A stretch of DNA of 64,000 nt from Mercenaria mercenaria (lineage: Eukaryota > Mollusca > Bivalvia > Venerida > Veneridae). The notes below the pieces were generated by a model. That model made no database searches, had not been told where the DNA came from, and was given only the letters and a program-made list of their open reading frames with translations. Of the stretch, positions 24,301 to 32,964 are shown piece by piece (within the stretch, counting starts at the first letter, position 1; each line of letters starts with the position of its first letter). The position numbers and the translations under genes were made by a program. The stretch lies in the NCBI RefSeq assembly GCF_021730395.1, contig NC_069362.1:2852001-2916000 (forward strand), read 5' to 3'.

Positions 24301-27300
24301 GTATAGTATAGCATAGCATATCAATAGCATAGCATAGCATAGCACATCACATCACATCACATCACATCACATCATATCATATCATATTGTAATTAGGAAA
24401 GATCAATTTTATAAGAAAAATGACAATATTTGCCTATAGGACATGACTGAAAAGACAAAATAAAAGGGTAACTAGTGCAGATAAATTATGCTTCAAATGT
24501 GTTTAAACATTTTTCATTACATCATACGTAATTCAACTTCAGGCTTCAAATCTGTCATATGAATGAAATAATGCAGAGACTCGCTTCAAAAAAGGGACAT
24601 AGATTGATAAATGTTTAAAAAGAGTGATATTTCTTTGGTATTAACTTACTAGTTAATGCTATTCTGTTTTGCGTTTACAATGTTACAAGAATGTAAAATT
24701 AAGTATGCAAATATATACATGTAGTAGCAGTTTATATTTCTGAACGTTTAGGTTGACAAGGTGTTATCCGGACAAACGTGTCATTAGTATTTTGCATTTT
24801 GTAAATTTTCAAAGGGTCACGATTCAGGTATGTTAAATAAATGTTCTGACAATATGCACAAGGGCACTTTATGGTAATCTTTTAAGAAATATTGGAGCAG
24901 ATCCCTTGAATTGAATTTTATTTTAATTTATGAATGCAGAAAGCTGTACGAGGAATTGTCCGGACAAGGCTTTACAGCATTCTGTAAAATTTCAAAGGGT
25001 CATAACTCCTAAACCATGTCTTGACAATATGAGCAAGTTCACTTCATGGTGACATTTTTTCATATGTTAAGGCCATACGTAGGAGTTGTTTGGAAAAAGA
25101 TTTCGAGACGGACTGACGTAAGACATGCAGCAAGTATATGCCACCTCCCCCCAGACTTCCTCTCGCCCCACCGACACCAACATTGTATAATTTTTGATAA
25201 TATATCTGTTAGTAATGACCGAATTTTATGACCAGCAATAAGCTTAATTAGCCTAATGGCGGCAGGTGACCAGCGCAGACCAAGACATCCGTGCAGGCTG
25301 AACATGGTTCAGTCAGTAAATTCTTAGTGAATATCCCTTTGAATAATATTTGGTACTGCCAAAATTGAATGATGGGCCAGTCCATTTTAGAAATTTAGCA
25401 CAGTAAAGTTTAAAGATATAACTCATCAAGTATCTAGCCTGCAGATGTACTAAACGTATTTTTGCCTCTATGTAACGGCCAAAATTCACCTGACCTTCAT
25501 ATATAACGGTATATTAAGGTGGTACCATGCTTTTAGTTTTGGGTGAATGACAAATAACAAATAACAAAAAAATGCCCAGTTGTTTACAAAAAAAAACGTT
25601 AAAATACACTGATATTTTCTTCGTCCATCAGAAGGGAATCATTCTTATGCCTTAAGAACGAGTTCTGGGCCCTCCGAGGATGATTACCGCACAATTATGT
25701 AAAACAATAGAAATTATAATGCGATTTAAATGGACTCCGCAAGAATATTTCAAGCACAACTATTGTTATGAAATATATTATTATGTTACTCATTTTAGAT
25801 ACTTTCAAAACCAATGCCTGTGAAGAATTGAGAGATGAAACTAATTTTGACATATCGTGAAAACTAATGACAAAATTTTATAGCTGGTAAATGTTTGAAT
25901 TTGCTGTTATTTATACTTTCCAGTTCGATTTTATTTAAAAAGTCTGTTCTATATTCTAGTTTACAACTCATAAGTTAAAACAGTAAAACAAGTAACTTGC
26001 TGTCGTTTTCTTTATCCAAATTCTACTGTTTCAATCAACTAACACTAATAAGAGCCATTCACAATATTGTGATCACTGAAAATAGATCCCTTAGCTGCAC
26101 AATGCATGTATACTGAGGATTTATCTAATAAGCATATATACATTGGAAATAAAATGCTAATACCTATTTTGTATTGCAATAATGCTAAAATATTTCATCC
26201 GTGATATGTCCTTAAGTAAATATCTTTTTTCTTGACCAGAAATCTACCTTGCCTTCAGACACGAAAAATAAATTTCCTTGACTTTTCAGTCGTGGGTAAC
26301 GGAAGATAAATGTTCAAAGGTTATAGCTAAATACTTATTACCACTGCTGTTAGCATGTGACCTTTTTAGCTTGAAGCGCCTATTCATTATGTTTAACAGT
26401 TACCAATTACGCTAACAGCCGTTGGTCAATCTTATCACTGCTGACATGGCCAAGTTAAAATTCAACTAGGGTCGACTTGTGCCTAACTAAATATTACGTC
26501 AGTTAGCAAAAATCGTGTATCAATCAAGGGGTGATAATCAAACAGTTATGCACGAAATGAACATATCTTAAATACTTACGGACCACTGTCATGCAACTAT
26601 ATGAGCAGTCGGGTGAACCGCCAGCCAGACTTCCAGGTATACAAGCCTCGGAATCTTGGCAAGGCCGAGAATGACAGTTTTTATCCAGCTAAAAGAGAAC
26701 AAGCAAAACCAGTCAATGACTAATTGAGCCGTGCCATGAGAAAACCAGCATAGTGGGTTTGCGACCAGCATGGATCTAGACCAGCCTGCGCATACGCGCA
26801 GTCTGGTCAGGATCCATGCTGTTCGCTAACAGTTTCTCTAATTACTATAGGCTTTGAAAGCGAACAGCATGGATCCTGACCAGACTGCGCGGATGCGCAG
26901 GCTGGTCTGGATCCATGCTGGTCGCAAACCCACTATGTTGGTTTTCTCATAGCACGGCTCAATTTATGATTCTGTTTATCTAGTTCATGTTAACCATCGA
27001 TCATAAACACTTTGGTAAAGCTGTTGGAAAACGGTAGGAGGATAGCGCTGATTGGATAGTAGTGTGGCTTTAGTATACATGATAGTAGGACGGTAGGGTA
27101 GTATAAAGGATGCCGATGGTAGGATATAAGGCTAAAAATTTGGCGTTGGCAGAATTGGAAGACAGTAGGATAATAGAATGCCGATGTTAGAATACATATA
27201 TATTAGTTGGCTGACAATGACGCAATTGCACTGCAGCGATAGTAAGATAGTAGGATTGCCACGACTGGATAGCAGTTTGCCATTGGTAGGATAATAAGAT

Positions 27301-29078
27301 AAAGAGATAAAAGTATGGCTGCAGTAAGATAGCAATATTGCAATTATGAAATACAAAATGTAGTAGGACAGATTGATAGTAAGCAATAGTGTTCTTCTAC
27401 AGTTCTTTCACTGCGTTTTGATTATTGCTGGATGCCTGGAGGTAGAGCTGCAACTAAATCGTATATAATCGATAAGAAAAGAGGCAGCCCAATTGAATTT
27501 GGACAATCTATACATTCATACCACATGTACCAACATGGTTTTAATTGGCGATATCTTAATGAATGTAGTAATCAGTGAGATATTTATAAGGAAACAATTT
27601 GAGCCGCACCATGAGAAAACCAACATAGTGCGTTTGCGACCAGCTTGGATCCACATGGACCAGCCTGCGCATCCACGCAGTCTGGTCAGGATCCATGCTG
27701 TTCGCTAATGGCTTTTCTCTAGTTGCAATAGCCTTTGAAAGCAAACAGCATGGGTCCTGACCAGACTGTGCGGATGCGCAGGCTGATATGGACCCATGCT
27801 GGTCTCAAACGCACTATGTTGGTTTCTTCATGGCGCGGCTCATTTGATTTAAGAGCTAATGGTCATTGTTACATTCGAAACTTTTGGCACATTACTTGTT
27901 TCATCTCTTGTTATCGTGAAGAAACGCCGTGATCTTGGCATACTGCAAAGAATTAGAAGATTGGGCGGATCTTCTGTCAAACAAGCGGGACCGTCGGACC
28001 TACAAACCTTTTTAACATTGTAGGAAAAATATTTAGCTTTATTTTACTGAAAATGTTTATAAATAAACCTGTTACAAAGCTCTTCCTTTCTGAACATTCA
28101 CCCTTCTCCAGAAATAAGGTGTTTTTTTTACTTCTGTTTATTTTGTTTTTTAATTCTAACGGGACACATGGACATTTTTGGTGCAAAAAATAAGGGCTAC
28201 ACATTTAAAAGCAAAATTTATAATTGTAAGAAAATACTTAAGTATGGAAAATAGTTTTGTTTTAATAATTTGTCCACCTGAACAAAGTCTCGCATTTTTA
28301 GAGATTTCAACATGTATACTAGTATAATATTAATGCAGTTTGGATTTAAAGAGGGGCTCTTCTTTGACTGATTTTATTTCGTTTATAATACGAATCAGAA
28401 ACGGTATTGTATACATTCTGATTTCGTATTTTATAAAGTAAAGTATTCTTACTAATAAAAGCCAAACATAACTTTTCAGTCAGATCACAATATTTTTTTC
28501 CGCTACATTGACATTAAAATTTAAATGGTCGCTTTAATATAAAGAATGCTCGATCATCGATGTACCGTGTCTTCAGTAGTTCTCGGCAGTAATGTTGTTT
28601 TCAATTTGTTCGGCAGGTAAGAGATTTATATATATACATGTATGGCAAAGGACAAAAAGTACAGTTAAACACAATGTTCTTTTGATAAAAAGGGAGCTTA
28701 CTTACAAGTTATCTTAATAAAAAAGACAGCGTAGAAAATAAAAATGAAGTACAACAACATTCTTACACTCGGCGACCACCACTGAAATTCCGAATACAGG
28801 AGTGTTTTTCCAGTTCTGGTAGGCGTATCATCCCTAGTTCCGCCGTTCAGTTCACACATGCCACTTTGAGTGTCAAAGGTAATAGACTGGCAAGGTTTCC
28901 TCCGAACACAAAGTTTAGCACATTGTTCGAGATCCTGTGCTTTTGCATTCCAAATCTGAGATTCACTAAGTCCTAATTGCGAAACCGTCATCTCTTCAGC
29001 ATTAAAACACTGCAAATTGCCGCTTTTGAATGTCAAGATCAACAATATGAAAGATATGAACAAAGTCTTTTCAGACAT
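9224..29078 (-). CDS. Secreted mosaic protein SP-PAN-EGF-CCP-EGF-CCP-CCP-SRCR-SRCR, 10 exons, 566 aa
   Basis: Spliced CDS made of 29078-28767, 26688-26580, 24079-23924, 23476-23348, 22610-22449, 20902-20735, 18999-18837, 15094-14913, 10439-10295 and 9398-9224 (stop TGA 9226-9224): 1701 nt, 566 residues. Every internal junction has AG acceptor and GT donor bases and consistent phase. Residues about 1-20 are a signal peptide, 24-104 PAN/Apple, 105-141 EGF-like, 141-193 CCP-like, 193-236 EGF-like, 236-346 two CCP, 346-461 and 461-566 two SRCR domains. No transmembrane segment or GPI signal is seen, so secretion is inferred. PAN, CCP and SRCR domains bind proteins or glycans in animal recognition and complement-type proteins; the ligand here is unknown. 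An in-frame upstream ATG at 29195 exists, but the start at 29078 places a hydrophobic leader at the N-terminus. 5' untranslated exons and extra alternative exons could be missing. Confidence 0.85.
9399..10294. other. Intron 9 of the mosaic gene
   Basis: AT-rich intron between the SRCR 2 halves. No repeat partner in the window was seen. Confidence 0.6.
10295..10439 (-). CDS. Exon 9: first half of SRCR domain 2
   Basis: Residues 461-509, phase 1 in and phase 2 out, acceptor TTTGCAG, donor GTGAGT. Reads SLEQWTAGTVVIEAFEVLQG, then GVCGTGWTNSATTVACRS, an SRCR N-terminal half with both expected cysteines. Confidence 0.85.
10500..10690. repeat. Low-complexity CGAAAAGTTT-type patch
   Basis: Several variants of TTTTCGCGAAAA and TTTCACGAAAA occur in both orientations, so the patch is partly self-complementary. 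It lies in intron 8. Origin unknown. Confidence 0.4.
11241..13620 (+). mobile_element. 5'-truncated LINE (non-LTR retrotransposon) with reverse transcriptase
   Basis: Homology starts inside the RT domain (IFVLHGLITHMINSNKQLYC), continues through FIDFSKAFDNV, GVIQGECLSPFLFSMFLNDI and the catalytic VLYADDIVIFA, then to a C-terminal zinc-finger-like CSACNILEDEYHFMLEC and stop at 12797-12799. There is no endonuclease. One base change near 11780 shifts the frame just after the palm domain (first part to 11813, second from 11780). The 3' UTR runs to TGAAATAAACTTGTCAAAC at 13620, an end defined by comparison with the copy at 41421-41999. The clade is not resolved. Confidence 0.8.
13625..14045 (+). 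mobile_element. SINE-like sequence with GTTGGTGCGACGTTAAACCC tail
   Basis: The 3' part (about 13920-14040) reads CGCCATATGGCCTATAATTC, GTTGGTGCGACGTTAAACCC and an AATAAATGAATAGATAAATA tail, a well-known mollusc SINE 3' end. The upstream 300 bp holds GGCTCAAACCAGGTCGAAAA and a related block GGCTCAAACTAGGTCGGAAA, an internal repeat. No clear pol III head was found, so it may be 5'-truncated. Confidence 0.55.
14300..14912. other. Intron 8 remainder
   Basis: AT-rich, nothing recognised. Overlapping short frames on both strands at 14532-14860 mirror each other and have no motif. Confidence 0.5.
14913..15094 (-). CDS. Exon 8: second half of SRCR domain 1
   Basis: Residues 400-461, phase 2 in and phase 1 out, acceptor TATTTTAG, donor GTAGGC. 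Continues the SRCR fold with GFGGTFHRDWFG, SKLDSHECTGDEEFLELCPK and EIALTCFES. The phase-2 join to exon 7 restores LFGLGFGG across the junction, although about 3.7 kb and the foldback element separate them. Confidence 0.85.
15436..15575. repeat. Short imperfect inverted repeat (MITE-like)
   Basis: The left arm TGTGTAAGATTGAAATATAT, followed by CCCCGAGAGAACAC, is complementary to the right arm GTGTTCTCGAGTGAAAATAT and CCATCTTACAC. The interior is about 50 bp. It lies in intron 7. Confidence 0.6.
16043..18736. mobile_element. Large foldback element: 1.2-kb inverted arms, 5-bp target duplication
   Basis: Positions 16043 to about 17238 and about 17590 to 18736 are near-identical inverted copies joined by a spacer of about 350 bp. 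The ends read CACACTGGCCATAGC and its complement. A direct repeat ATCTT sits exactly at both borders (16038-16042 and 18737-18741), which supports transposition. Arms have no protein domain; the 61-codon frame near each end is one sequence seen twice. Arms differ by scattered substitutions and indels, so it is fairly young or its arms have been kept alike. It lies in intron 7 of the mosaic gene. Confidence 0.85.
17239..17589. other. Loop (spacer) of the foldback element
   Basis: Unique sequence between the arms. On the minus strand it is purine-rich, with Lys/Glu-rich codon-like patches but stops in all frames, so it could be the last remnant of an interior gene. A T/G-rich tract lies at 17516-17541. 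Confidence 0.5.
18837..18999 (-). CDS. Exon 7: first half of SRCR domain 1
   Basis: Residues 346-400, phase 1 in and phase 2 out, acceptor TTCCTTCAG, donor GTAGGC. Contains YLEMFADGNWRALTQEGW and ATMVACRTLF, the SRCR N-terminal half. The Cys normally in the WGTVCDDGW segment is absent. It lies only about 100 bp from the large foldback element. Confidence 0.85.
19000..19415. other. Intron 6, unassigned part
   Basis: AT-rich, nothing recognised. Confidence 0.45.
19418..20055 (+). repeat. Clam modular repeat (GGCCATAATTCTTGCAAAAA type), three modules
   Basis: Starts with GAGCACCGCCTTGCGGGTGC and ends with ACGCCGACGCCGTCGCCGAT followed by CAAGTGATGACAATAACA. Three modules of about 180-190 bp each contain TAAGTCCAAA, GGCCATAATTCTTGCAAAAA, GCAGGATAGAGTT, a GTACA block and AACAAGTGTT, and end in GGAGAAAAGTTGACCTAAAC-like sequence. 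It lies in intron 6. Confidence 0.8.
20735..20902 (-). CDS. Exon 6: CCP/sushi domain
   Basis: Residues 290-346, phase 1 to 1, acceptor ATTTCAG, donor GTATAT. CCP pattern CGEPPVVAGATVLGDGEV, QYSCDE, SITCDEATKSWKPGG and FLCG. Confidence 0.9.
21030..21255 (-). repeat. Dispersed repeat, copy 2 (see 1541-1810)
   Basis: Reverse-complement match to the repeat at 1541-1810, including GTCTTCCGGCACGTGCACAG, AAAATCTACCTTTAAATTGA and ATACAAACGCATATTTCTAG. It lies in intron 5. Confidence 0.7.
21650..22175 (+). repeat. Degenerate clam repeat (GACAAGATTTATGGCC modules)
   Basis: It opens with CATCCGCCGAAAGCGGAGGG, then a GGTCCGTCCGTCCGTCTGCC block. Later modules repeat GACAAGATTTTATGGGCC, GACAAGATTTATAGCCC and CACGATTTATGGCCGTTTGT, each followed by a TGTACTC/TGTCC block. 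Modules are strongly diverged. It lies in intron 5. Confidence 0.55.
22449..22610 (-). CDS. Exon 5: CCP/sushi domain
   Basis: Residues 236-290, phase 1 to 1, acceptor TTTTTTTCAG, donor GTATGT. Typical CCP: DCGDPPAVANSNVSGNTTT, then YECNADYFP, TVTCTETGWEPAG and FAC, with four Cys and the conserved Trp. One or two N-glycosylation sequons (NVS, NTT) are present. Confidence 0.9.
22611..23340. other. Intron 4
   Basis: AT-rich. A tandem pair TTTGAGCAATATCTAGGA-like at 22660-22735 is the only structure seen. Confidence 0.5.
23348..23476 (-). CDS. Exon 4: EGF-like domain
   Basis: Residues 193-236, phase 1 to 1, acceptor TTTTTTCAG, donor GTAAGT. Six cysteines in the order HPC, SIC, GYC, GQCEC, NEC, with C-x-C between the fourth and fifth: a standard EGF-like pattern. 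Confidence 0.85.
23924..24079 (-). CDS. Exon 3: CCP/sushi-like domain
   Basis: Residues 141-193, phase 1 to 1, donor GTAAGT. Four cysteines in CCP order (DVCPLPPWGVSNG, VYTCGKG, AKCLPSKQW, PTC) and a Trp near the end. The acceptor is AACAAG with hardly any polypyrimidine tract, because a TATCA satellite starts directly upstream of it. Confidence 0.75.
24080..24390. repeat. TATCA pentanucleotide satellite abutting exon 3
   Basis: Long runs of ATATC/TATCA with variants (CACAT, TAGCA) from the edge of exon 3 to 24390. On the gene's strand this becomes TGATA repeats directly upstream of the AACAAG acceptor. Confidence 0.9.
24730..25090 (+). repeat. Clam modular repeat (TTTCAAAGGGTCACGATTCA type), two modules
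   Basis: Two related modules contain GTCCGGACAA, TTTTGTAAATTTTCAAAGGG or CTGTAAAATTTCAAAGGGTC, a CTGACAATATG block and CACTT-ATGGT. It lies in intron 2. Confidence 0.6.
25300..26579. other. Intron 2, unassigned part
   Basis: AT-rich, nothing recognised beyond short A/T runs. Confidence 0.45.
26580..26688 (-). CDS. Exon 2: EGF-like module
   Basis: Residues 105-141. Acceptor TCTTTTAG, phase 0 in and phase 1 out, donor GTAAGT. Reads NCHSRPCQDSEACIPG and then DCSYSC. Five cysteines are visible rather than six, and the C4 to C5 spacing is three instead of one, so it is a divergent EGF-like module. Confidence 0.75.
26726..26960. mobile_element. Palindromic MITE, copy 1
   Basis: Nearly the whole 235 bp is an inverted repeat: GAGCCGTGCCATGAGAAAAC and GTTTGCGACCAGCATGGATC on the left return in reverse complement on the right, around a short centre near TTACTATAGGCTTTG. 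Possible 4-bp target duplication AATT at 26722-26725 and 26961-26964. It lies in intron 1. Confidence 0.85.
27030..27400. repeat. Low-complexity GATAGTAGGATA repeat
   Basis: Many imperfect units related to GGTAGGATA and GATAGTAGGA spread over about 370 bp, plausibly a decaying minisatellite. It lies in intron 1. Confidence 0.6.
27601..27841. mobile_element. Palindromic MITE, copy 2
   Basis: Same family as 26726-26960, with ends GAGCCGCACC and GGCGCGGCTC and the GACCAGACTGTGCGGATGCG core. Possible target duplication ATTT at 27597-27600 and 27842-27845. Short frames across it are not genes. Confidence 0.85.
27850..28766. other. Intron 1, unassigned part
   Basis: AT-rich, nothing recognised. 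Confidence 0.45.
28767..29078 (-). CDS. Exon 1: signal peptide and PAN/Apple domain
   Basis: Residues 1-104. The leader is MSEKTLFISFILLILTFKSG. The PAN/Apple domain follows, with the Cys pattern LQC, EQCAKLC, KPC and GMCELN and the typical QSITFDTQSGMCELNGG core. It ends in phase 0 at donor GTAAGA, which matches the phase-0 start of exon 2. The 39 codons between the upstream ATG at 29195 and this start show no domain. Confidence 0.85.
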
Positions 29079-30525
29079 GTCTATTTCAACGTTTAAATTC
29101 AGATTATCTAAAAGTTTTAAGATCCGAACTCCGGAGACTGCAGTCTTTACTACATTGTAAGATGTAATTCTTTTTGCGACAGATAATCCGATCAAACTCT
29201 AGTCTAAACTAACTGCCCCTATTTCAGTTCAGGAGCTGAATGCAGCAGACGTTTCCAGCAAATAGTAATGACGTAAGTATTATTTGAGGCCTTTCATATA
29301 TATGTTTCTTGTCAGCTTAGAACGCGTAAACTTGCACGCAACCATACAATTAAAAAAGAAGCAAATGAAGACATTTTAATTCGTCGTCTAGACTACTTTT
29401 ATTAATATTCATGACCTGGTTCTGTAAATAGCGAACAAAATGTCATTTGTTTCACAAACAACTTATTATTCTGTATTCATGCGCAAATACATTCAACAAA
29501 AATTAGTTCTTAATTTCAGAAGTTGCAGCCAAGTTTTGTAAGAATAGCTGGGGGTATATAATATAGGGTCATTATAGATGCTGTATAATTCTGCCATACT
29601 GGGTCATGCTGGGCGTTTGTGCGTCCCGTATAATTCGAGCTTTTCAGACACCACAAAAACTGAAAGCAACGTCACAGCCAATCTACTGATATACTTACCC
29701 AAATGATTTGACTAGTTTTAAAGACCTGCTCCAGTCCTACATTTTAACCTTAGATTGTCATTGAAAAAGCATGAAAATCCTGACTATGAACAATGACGCC
29801 GTCAAAATAGTCTATTTTATATTAAATTCTGTATAAAATACCTGTGGTTTTGCGTGCTAAAGTGTGGAGCGTGGCCGTTAACTGTTACCTATTGTAATCA
29901 TGGGTTGCATACACACAATAGAATTTGAATAGCCGCGGAGCAGGACTTTAAATATGAAAAATAATGCTGTGAATGGTCTGTTTAAATTGCACTAAGCTAC
30001 TGTATAGTACAACACTTGAAATTACCAGCCGCGGTACTAATAACGAAGAATTAGTTACAATGCCCTTTTAATAAATTTTATCTGCGAATTACTGAGCGTG
30101 TTTATTTCCAGTTTATTAGATATTCTCATTGATGCTGCAATAATCATCTGATCGAAGAGTATAAAAACTCCTAAATGAGTGCACCGGATACCTATGGGCT
30201 TCCTACTCTGCCACTCTTGAGTGGCTGAATGAATAAATACGCCTAAGAGCGTGCATCGGGTACCTATTATTGTCGTTCCCTACCAGTAGCTGAGTAATAA
30301 GACACTTTTGGAAAATGTATAATCTAAGGCAGGATAAATGTTTTTTTGGTTTTTTTTTACAGAAAATTCATAAAGAAAGTTGTGTGATGTATCAAATATT
30401 CGTGAGAATGATTTTTTTTGTAATAGGAGCAAAACTTAAGTAACTCCAACGTTCATACATTTTTATGTGTTGTATTCTATATTTTAGTTTATAGTGTAAT
30501 GAATAATGTTGCTCTGGCTGTCATA
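29079..30525. other. Upstream region of the mosaic gene
   Basis: Probable promoter and 5' UTR side of the minus-strand gene. Apart from a weak TATA-like site, a short repeated pair is seen at 30170-30300: GTGCACCGGATACCTAT and GTGCATCGGGTACCTATT, each near a GAGTGGCTGA or AGTAGCTGAG block, a two-module repeat. Confidence 0.4.
29295..29302 (-). promoter_or_regulatory. Possible TATA-like box of the mosaic gene
   Basis: TATATATG on the minus strand, about 215 nt upstream of the chosen start codon. In AT-rich DNA such a match is weak evidence. Confidence 0.2.
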
Positions 30526-31232
30526 TAGCAAGAAATGTACATACAGCACACACGATGATCATATAGCACGAAATGTTCATAAAACACGAACTTATCATGC
30601 AGCAAGAAATGTTCATACAACTCGAACATGCAGCACGAAATGTTCATACAACATACAAAATTATCATATAGCAAGAAATGTTCATACAACACGATATAAT
30701 CGTTCTGCACGAAATGTTCATATAAAACGATACAATCATTCTGCACGAAATGTTCATACAACACGAAGTTATCATACAGCAAGAAATGTTCATACAACCC
30801 GAGATAATCATACAGCACGAAATATTCATACAACACACAAAATTATCATATAGCAAGAAATGTTCATACAACACGATATAATCCCTCAGCACCAAATGTT
30901 CATACAACACGATATAATCATTCTGCACGAAATGTTCATACAGCACGATATGTATTCATTCTGCACCAAATGTTCATACAACACGAAGTGATCTTAAAGC
31001 AAGAAATGTTCATACAACAAGTGATAACCATACTGCACTTAATTGCTGAACAGAATGAGGTTATTATACGGAACGAGATTATCATAAAACAAGAGATTGT
31101 CTTATGACATGAGATTACCATACAGCAAGGTTTATCGTATACCACTAAATAATCATACACCACGAGATTGACATGCAGGATCATACAGCACGAAATTATC
31201 ACACAGCACAAGATTACAATACAACAAGAGAG
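30525..31232. repeat. Minisatellite array, left part
   Basis: Alternating units of about 17-18 bp, ATCATACAGCACGAAAT and GTTCATACAACACGA-like, giving a higher-order period of about 35 bp. The array continues at 31910-32092 after an inserted element. Open frames on both strands are by-products of the repeat. Confidence 0.85.
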
Positions 31233-31364
31233 TATTGTCCGTAAGTATTGACCTGGCACTCATGAATATTCCGTATGTTTCCGTTAATTAATTTTCGGTG
31301 TACGAACCCAAACAATGATATTGCTATTGAAAAGCCAATTATATACCATCACGTATCATGTGCA

Positions 31365-31432
31365 GATATAGCTGTGCGGACAAAGCGTTTTGCCACTAAT
31401 CTCAGGGTTGAGTGTTCGAGTCCTCTGACTGA
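31365..31432 (+). other. tRNA-like pol III promoter unit, plus strand
   Basis: Box A-like TAGCTGTGCGGACAAAGCG and box B-like GTGTTCGAGTCCTC at tRNA-like spacing. It is inside a transposon, so a relic of a tRNA or SINE rather than a gene. Confidence 0.5.
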
Positions 31433-31718
31433 CCAAATTATTTTTTTATGATTTTATCTGTAAAAGACGGAAACTTGTCACACTTATCATGTTTTATCAA
31501 CGAAATACTCTACTATCGATTACCATTCTTCTACGTACATAAAACCGTTCTAGAAAATGTCGTTTAAAATCTTCAGGACCGGACAAGCATTCATTCATTC
31601 AACGGACAATTCAAAGAACTGTTGTTAGCGATACAAAATGCAATGTGTCATAAAAAAATATATAATCATAGATACAAATACAAACACAAGGAATTATATT
31701 TTAAAAAATGGTTAGAAA

Positions 31719-31796
31719 AGAATTCGAACCCATGGTAACGCGTTTTCAAGTCGGAGAGCTTACCACTACACCACTGTGCCGTTGGTTCTCTAAATT
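31719..31796 (-). other. tRNA-like pol III promoter unit, minus strand
   Basis: On the minus strand, ACAGTGGTGTAGTGGTAAGC resembles box A and ATGGGTTCGAATTC box B. It faces the unit at 31365. Confidence 0.6.
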
Positions 31797-31909
31797 GATT
31801 ATTTTGATAAATCTGGATATTTTCAGGACACGAATATCACGTGAAATAACGAAAACGCCCGAAAATATTGGCGGAAATTAATGAGTGCCAGGTCAATACT
31901 TACGGACAA

Positions 31910-32092
31910 TATCATAAAGCGGGACTTATCATAAACAAACATTAGATATCATCACAGCACGAGATTATCATGCAAAACGAAATTATCATGCAGCACGAGA
32001 TTATCATACAGCAAGAGATTATCATACAGCACGAGATTATCATGCAGAACGAAATTATCATGCAGCACAAGATTATCATACAGCACGAGATT
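31910..32092. repeat. Minisatellite array, right part
   Basis: About eight units of AGATTATCATACAGCACG and variants with GCAAAACGAA or GCAGCACGA. It is continuous in type with the array at 30525-31232. Confidence 0.85.
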
Positions 32093-32184
32093 TTCCAGTT
32101 TAAAATGTTTTTGCCAGTCTGTATAAAATTGCATTGCTGTTGCATTCACGGTATTTTTGCAGTTAAACTGCAATAACATCTCAG

Positions 32185-32395
32185 GTTATGCAGAAATAAA
32201 TTAGGGTTATTTATTATAAGTTTTTCTCGCAAAAACTTTTAACCTTTGTAAAATGAAATAATGCAATTTGTGTTTCCATATTTTCCACACAAAACAATTA
32301 TAATTTTATGACGACACTAGTTTCATAAAAATCGACAAATAAACAAAAAATGTATAATTATTTACGTTTTTCTTTTCGAACTAGTTTGCCACAGG
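32185..32395 (+). repeat. Repeat, copy 1 of a nearly identical pair
   Basis: TTAGGGTTATTTATTAT through CCATATTTTCCACACAAAAC and TTATGACGACACTAGTTT is almost identical to 42602-42790, 10.4 kb away in the same orientation. Confidence 0.8.
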
Positions 32396-32479
32396 AATGT
32401 CTTTTCCCTTTATATAATTCCAGACAGGTAATTTGATATTTTTATGCTTAACAAAATACCAATTATATAACCAAACAAG

Positions 32480-32960
32480 AGACCCATATGGGCCTAAGTC
32501 GCTTACTTGAGGCCGACCTTGGCCTAATTAGATCTTGCTTGCGACAAAGTATGCAATTAAAAAAGCTCTAGCGATCCCTATAAGGGACCAAGTGCCCCAA
32601 TTTGAACAAATTTGGGAGATGACCATATAATTATGCTGCAAACCAATTTTGATGAAGATCTATCAAGCGGTTCATAATAAGAAGTTGTTTAAAAGGTATT
32701 TCTATTTTTAGCTCTAGCGACCCATAAAACAGGCCAAGTGCCCCCATTTAAACAAACTTTGGAGAGAATCATATAATAATGCCACAGACCAAGTTTAATG
32801 AAGATCCATCAAGCGGAGCATGGTGAGAAGTCGTTTAAAGGTATTTCTATTTTTAGTTCTATAGCGGCCCCTGAAAAGGGCCAAGTGCCCACATTTGAAT
32901 AAACTTGATAGAGGACCTCACCAGATGCTACAGAACAAATTTGGTGTTATTTCAGAAGAG
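32480..32960 (+). repeat. Clam modular repeat (GGCCAAGTGCCCCCATTT type), three modules
   Basis: Modules of about 150-165 bp contain CTCTAGCGACCC, a CCAAGTGCCCCCATTTAAAC-like block, a GACCAAGTTTAATGAAGATC-like block, CATCAAGCGG and TTTAAAGGTATTTCTATTTT. It starts with GAGACCCATATGGGCCTAAG. Confidence 0.75.
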
Positions 32961-32964
32961 AAGA

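Larger units (their letters stand above)
31235..31909. mobile_element. TIR element inserted at TA within the minisatellite, with two facing tRNA-like units
   Basis: Ends TTGTCCGTAAGTATTGACCT and its reverse complement form a TIR of about 30 bp. TA lies at both borders (31233-31234 and 31910-31911), and the array resumes at once, so insertion split one array. The interior has a plus-strand tRNA-like unit (31365-31432) and a minus-strand one (31719-31796). No transposase frame. Confidence 0.75.

Noticed and set aside
30525-32092. CRISPR-like regular repeats
   Set aside because: The units are directly tandem without unique spacers and the DNA is eukaryotic; a minisatellite explains them.
30489-32179. 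Several long frames on both strands
   Set aside because: They arise from the 35-bp minisatellite units and mirror one another on opposite strands.
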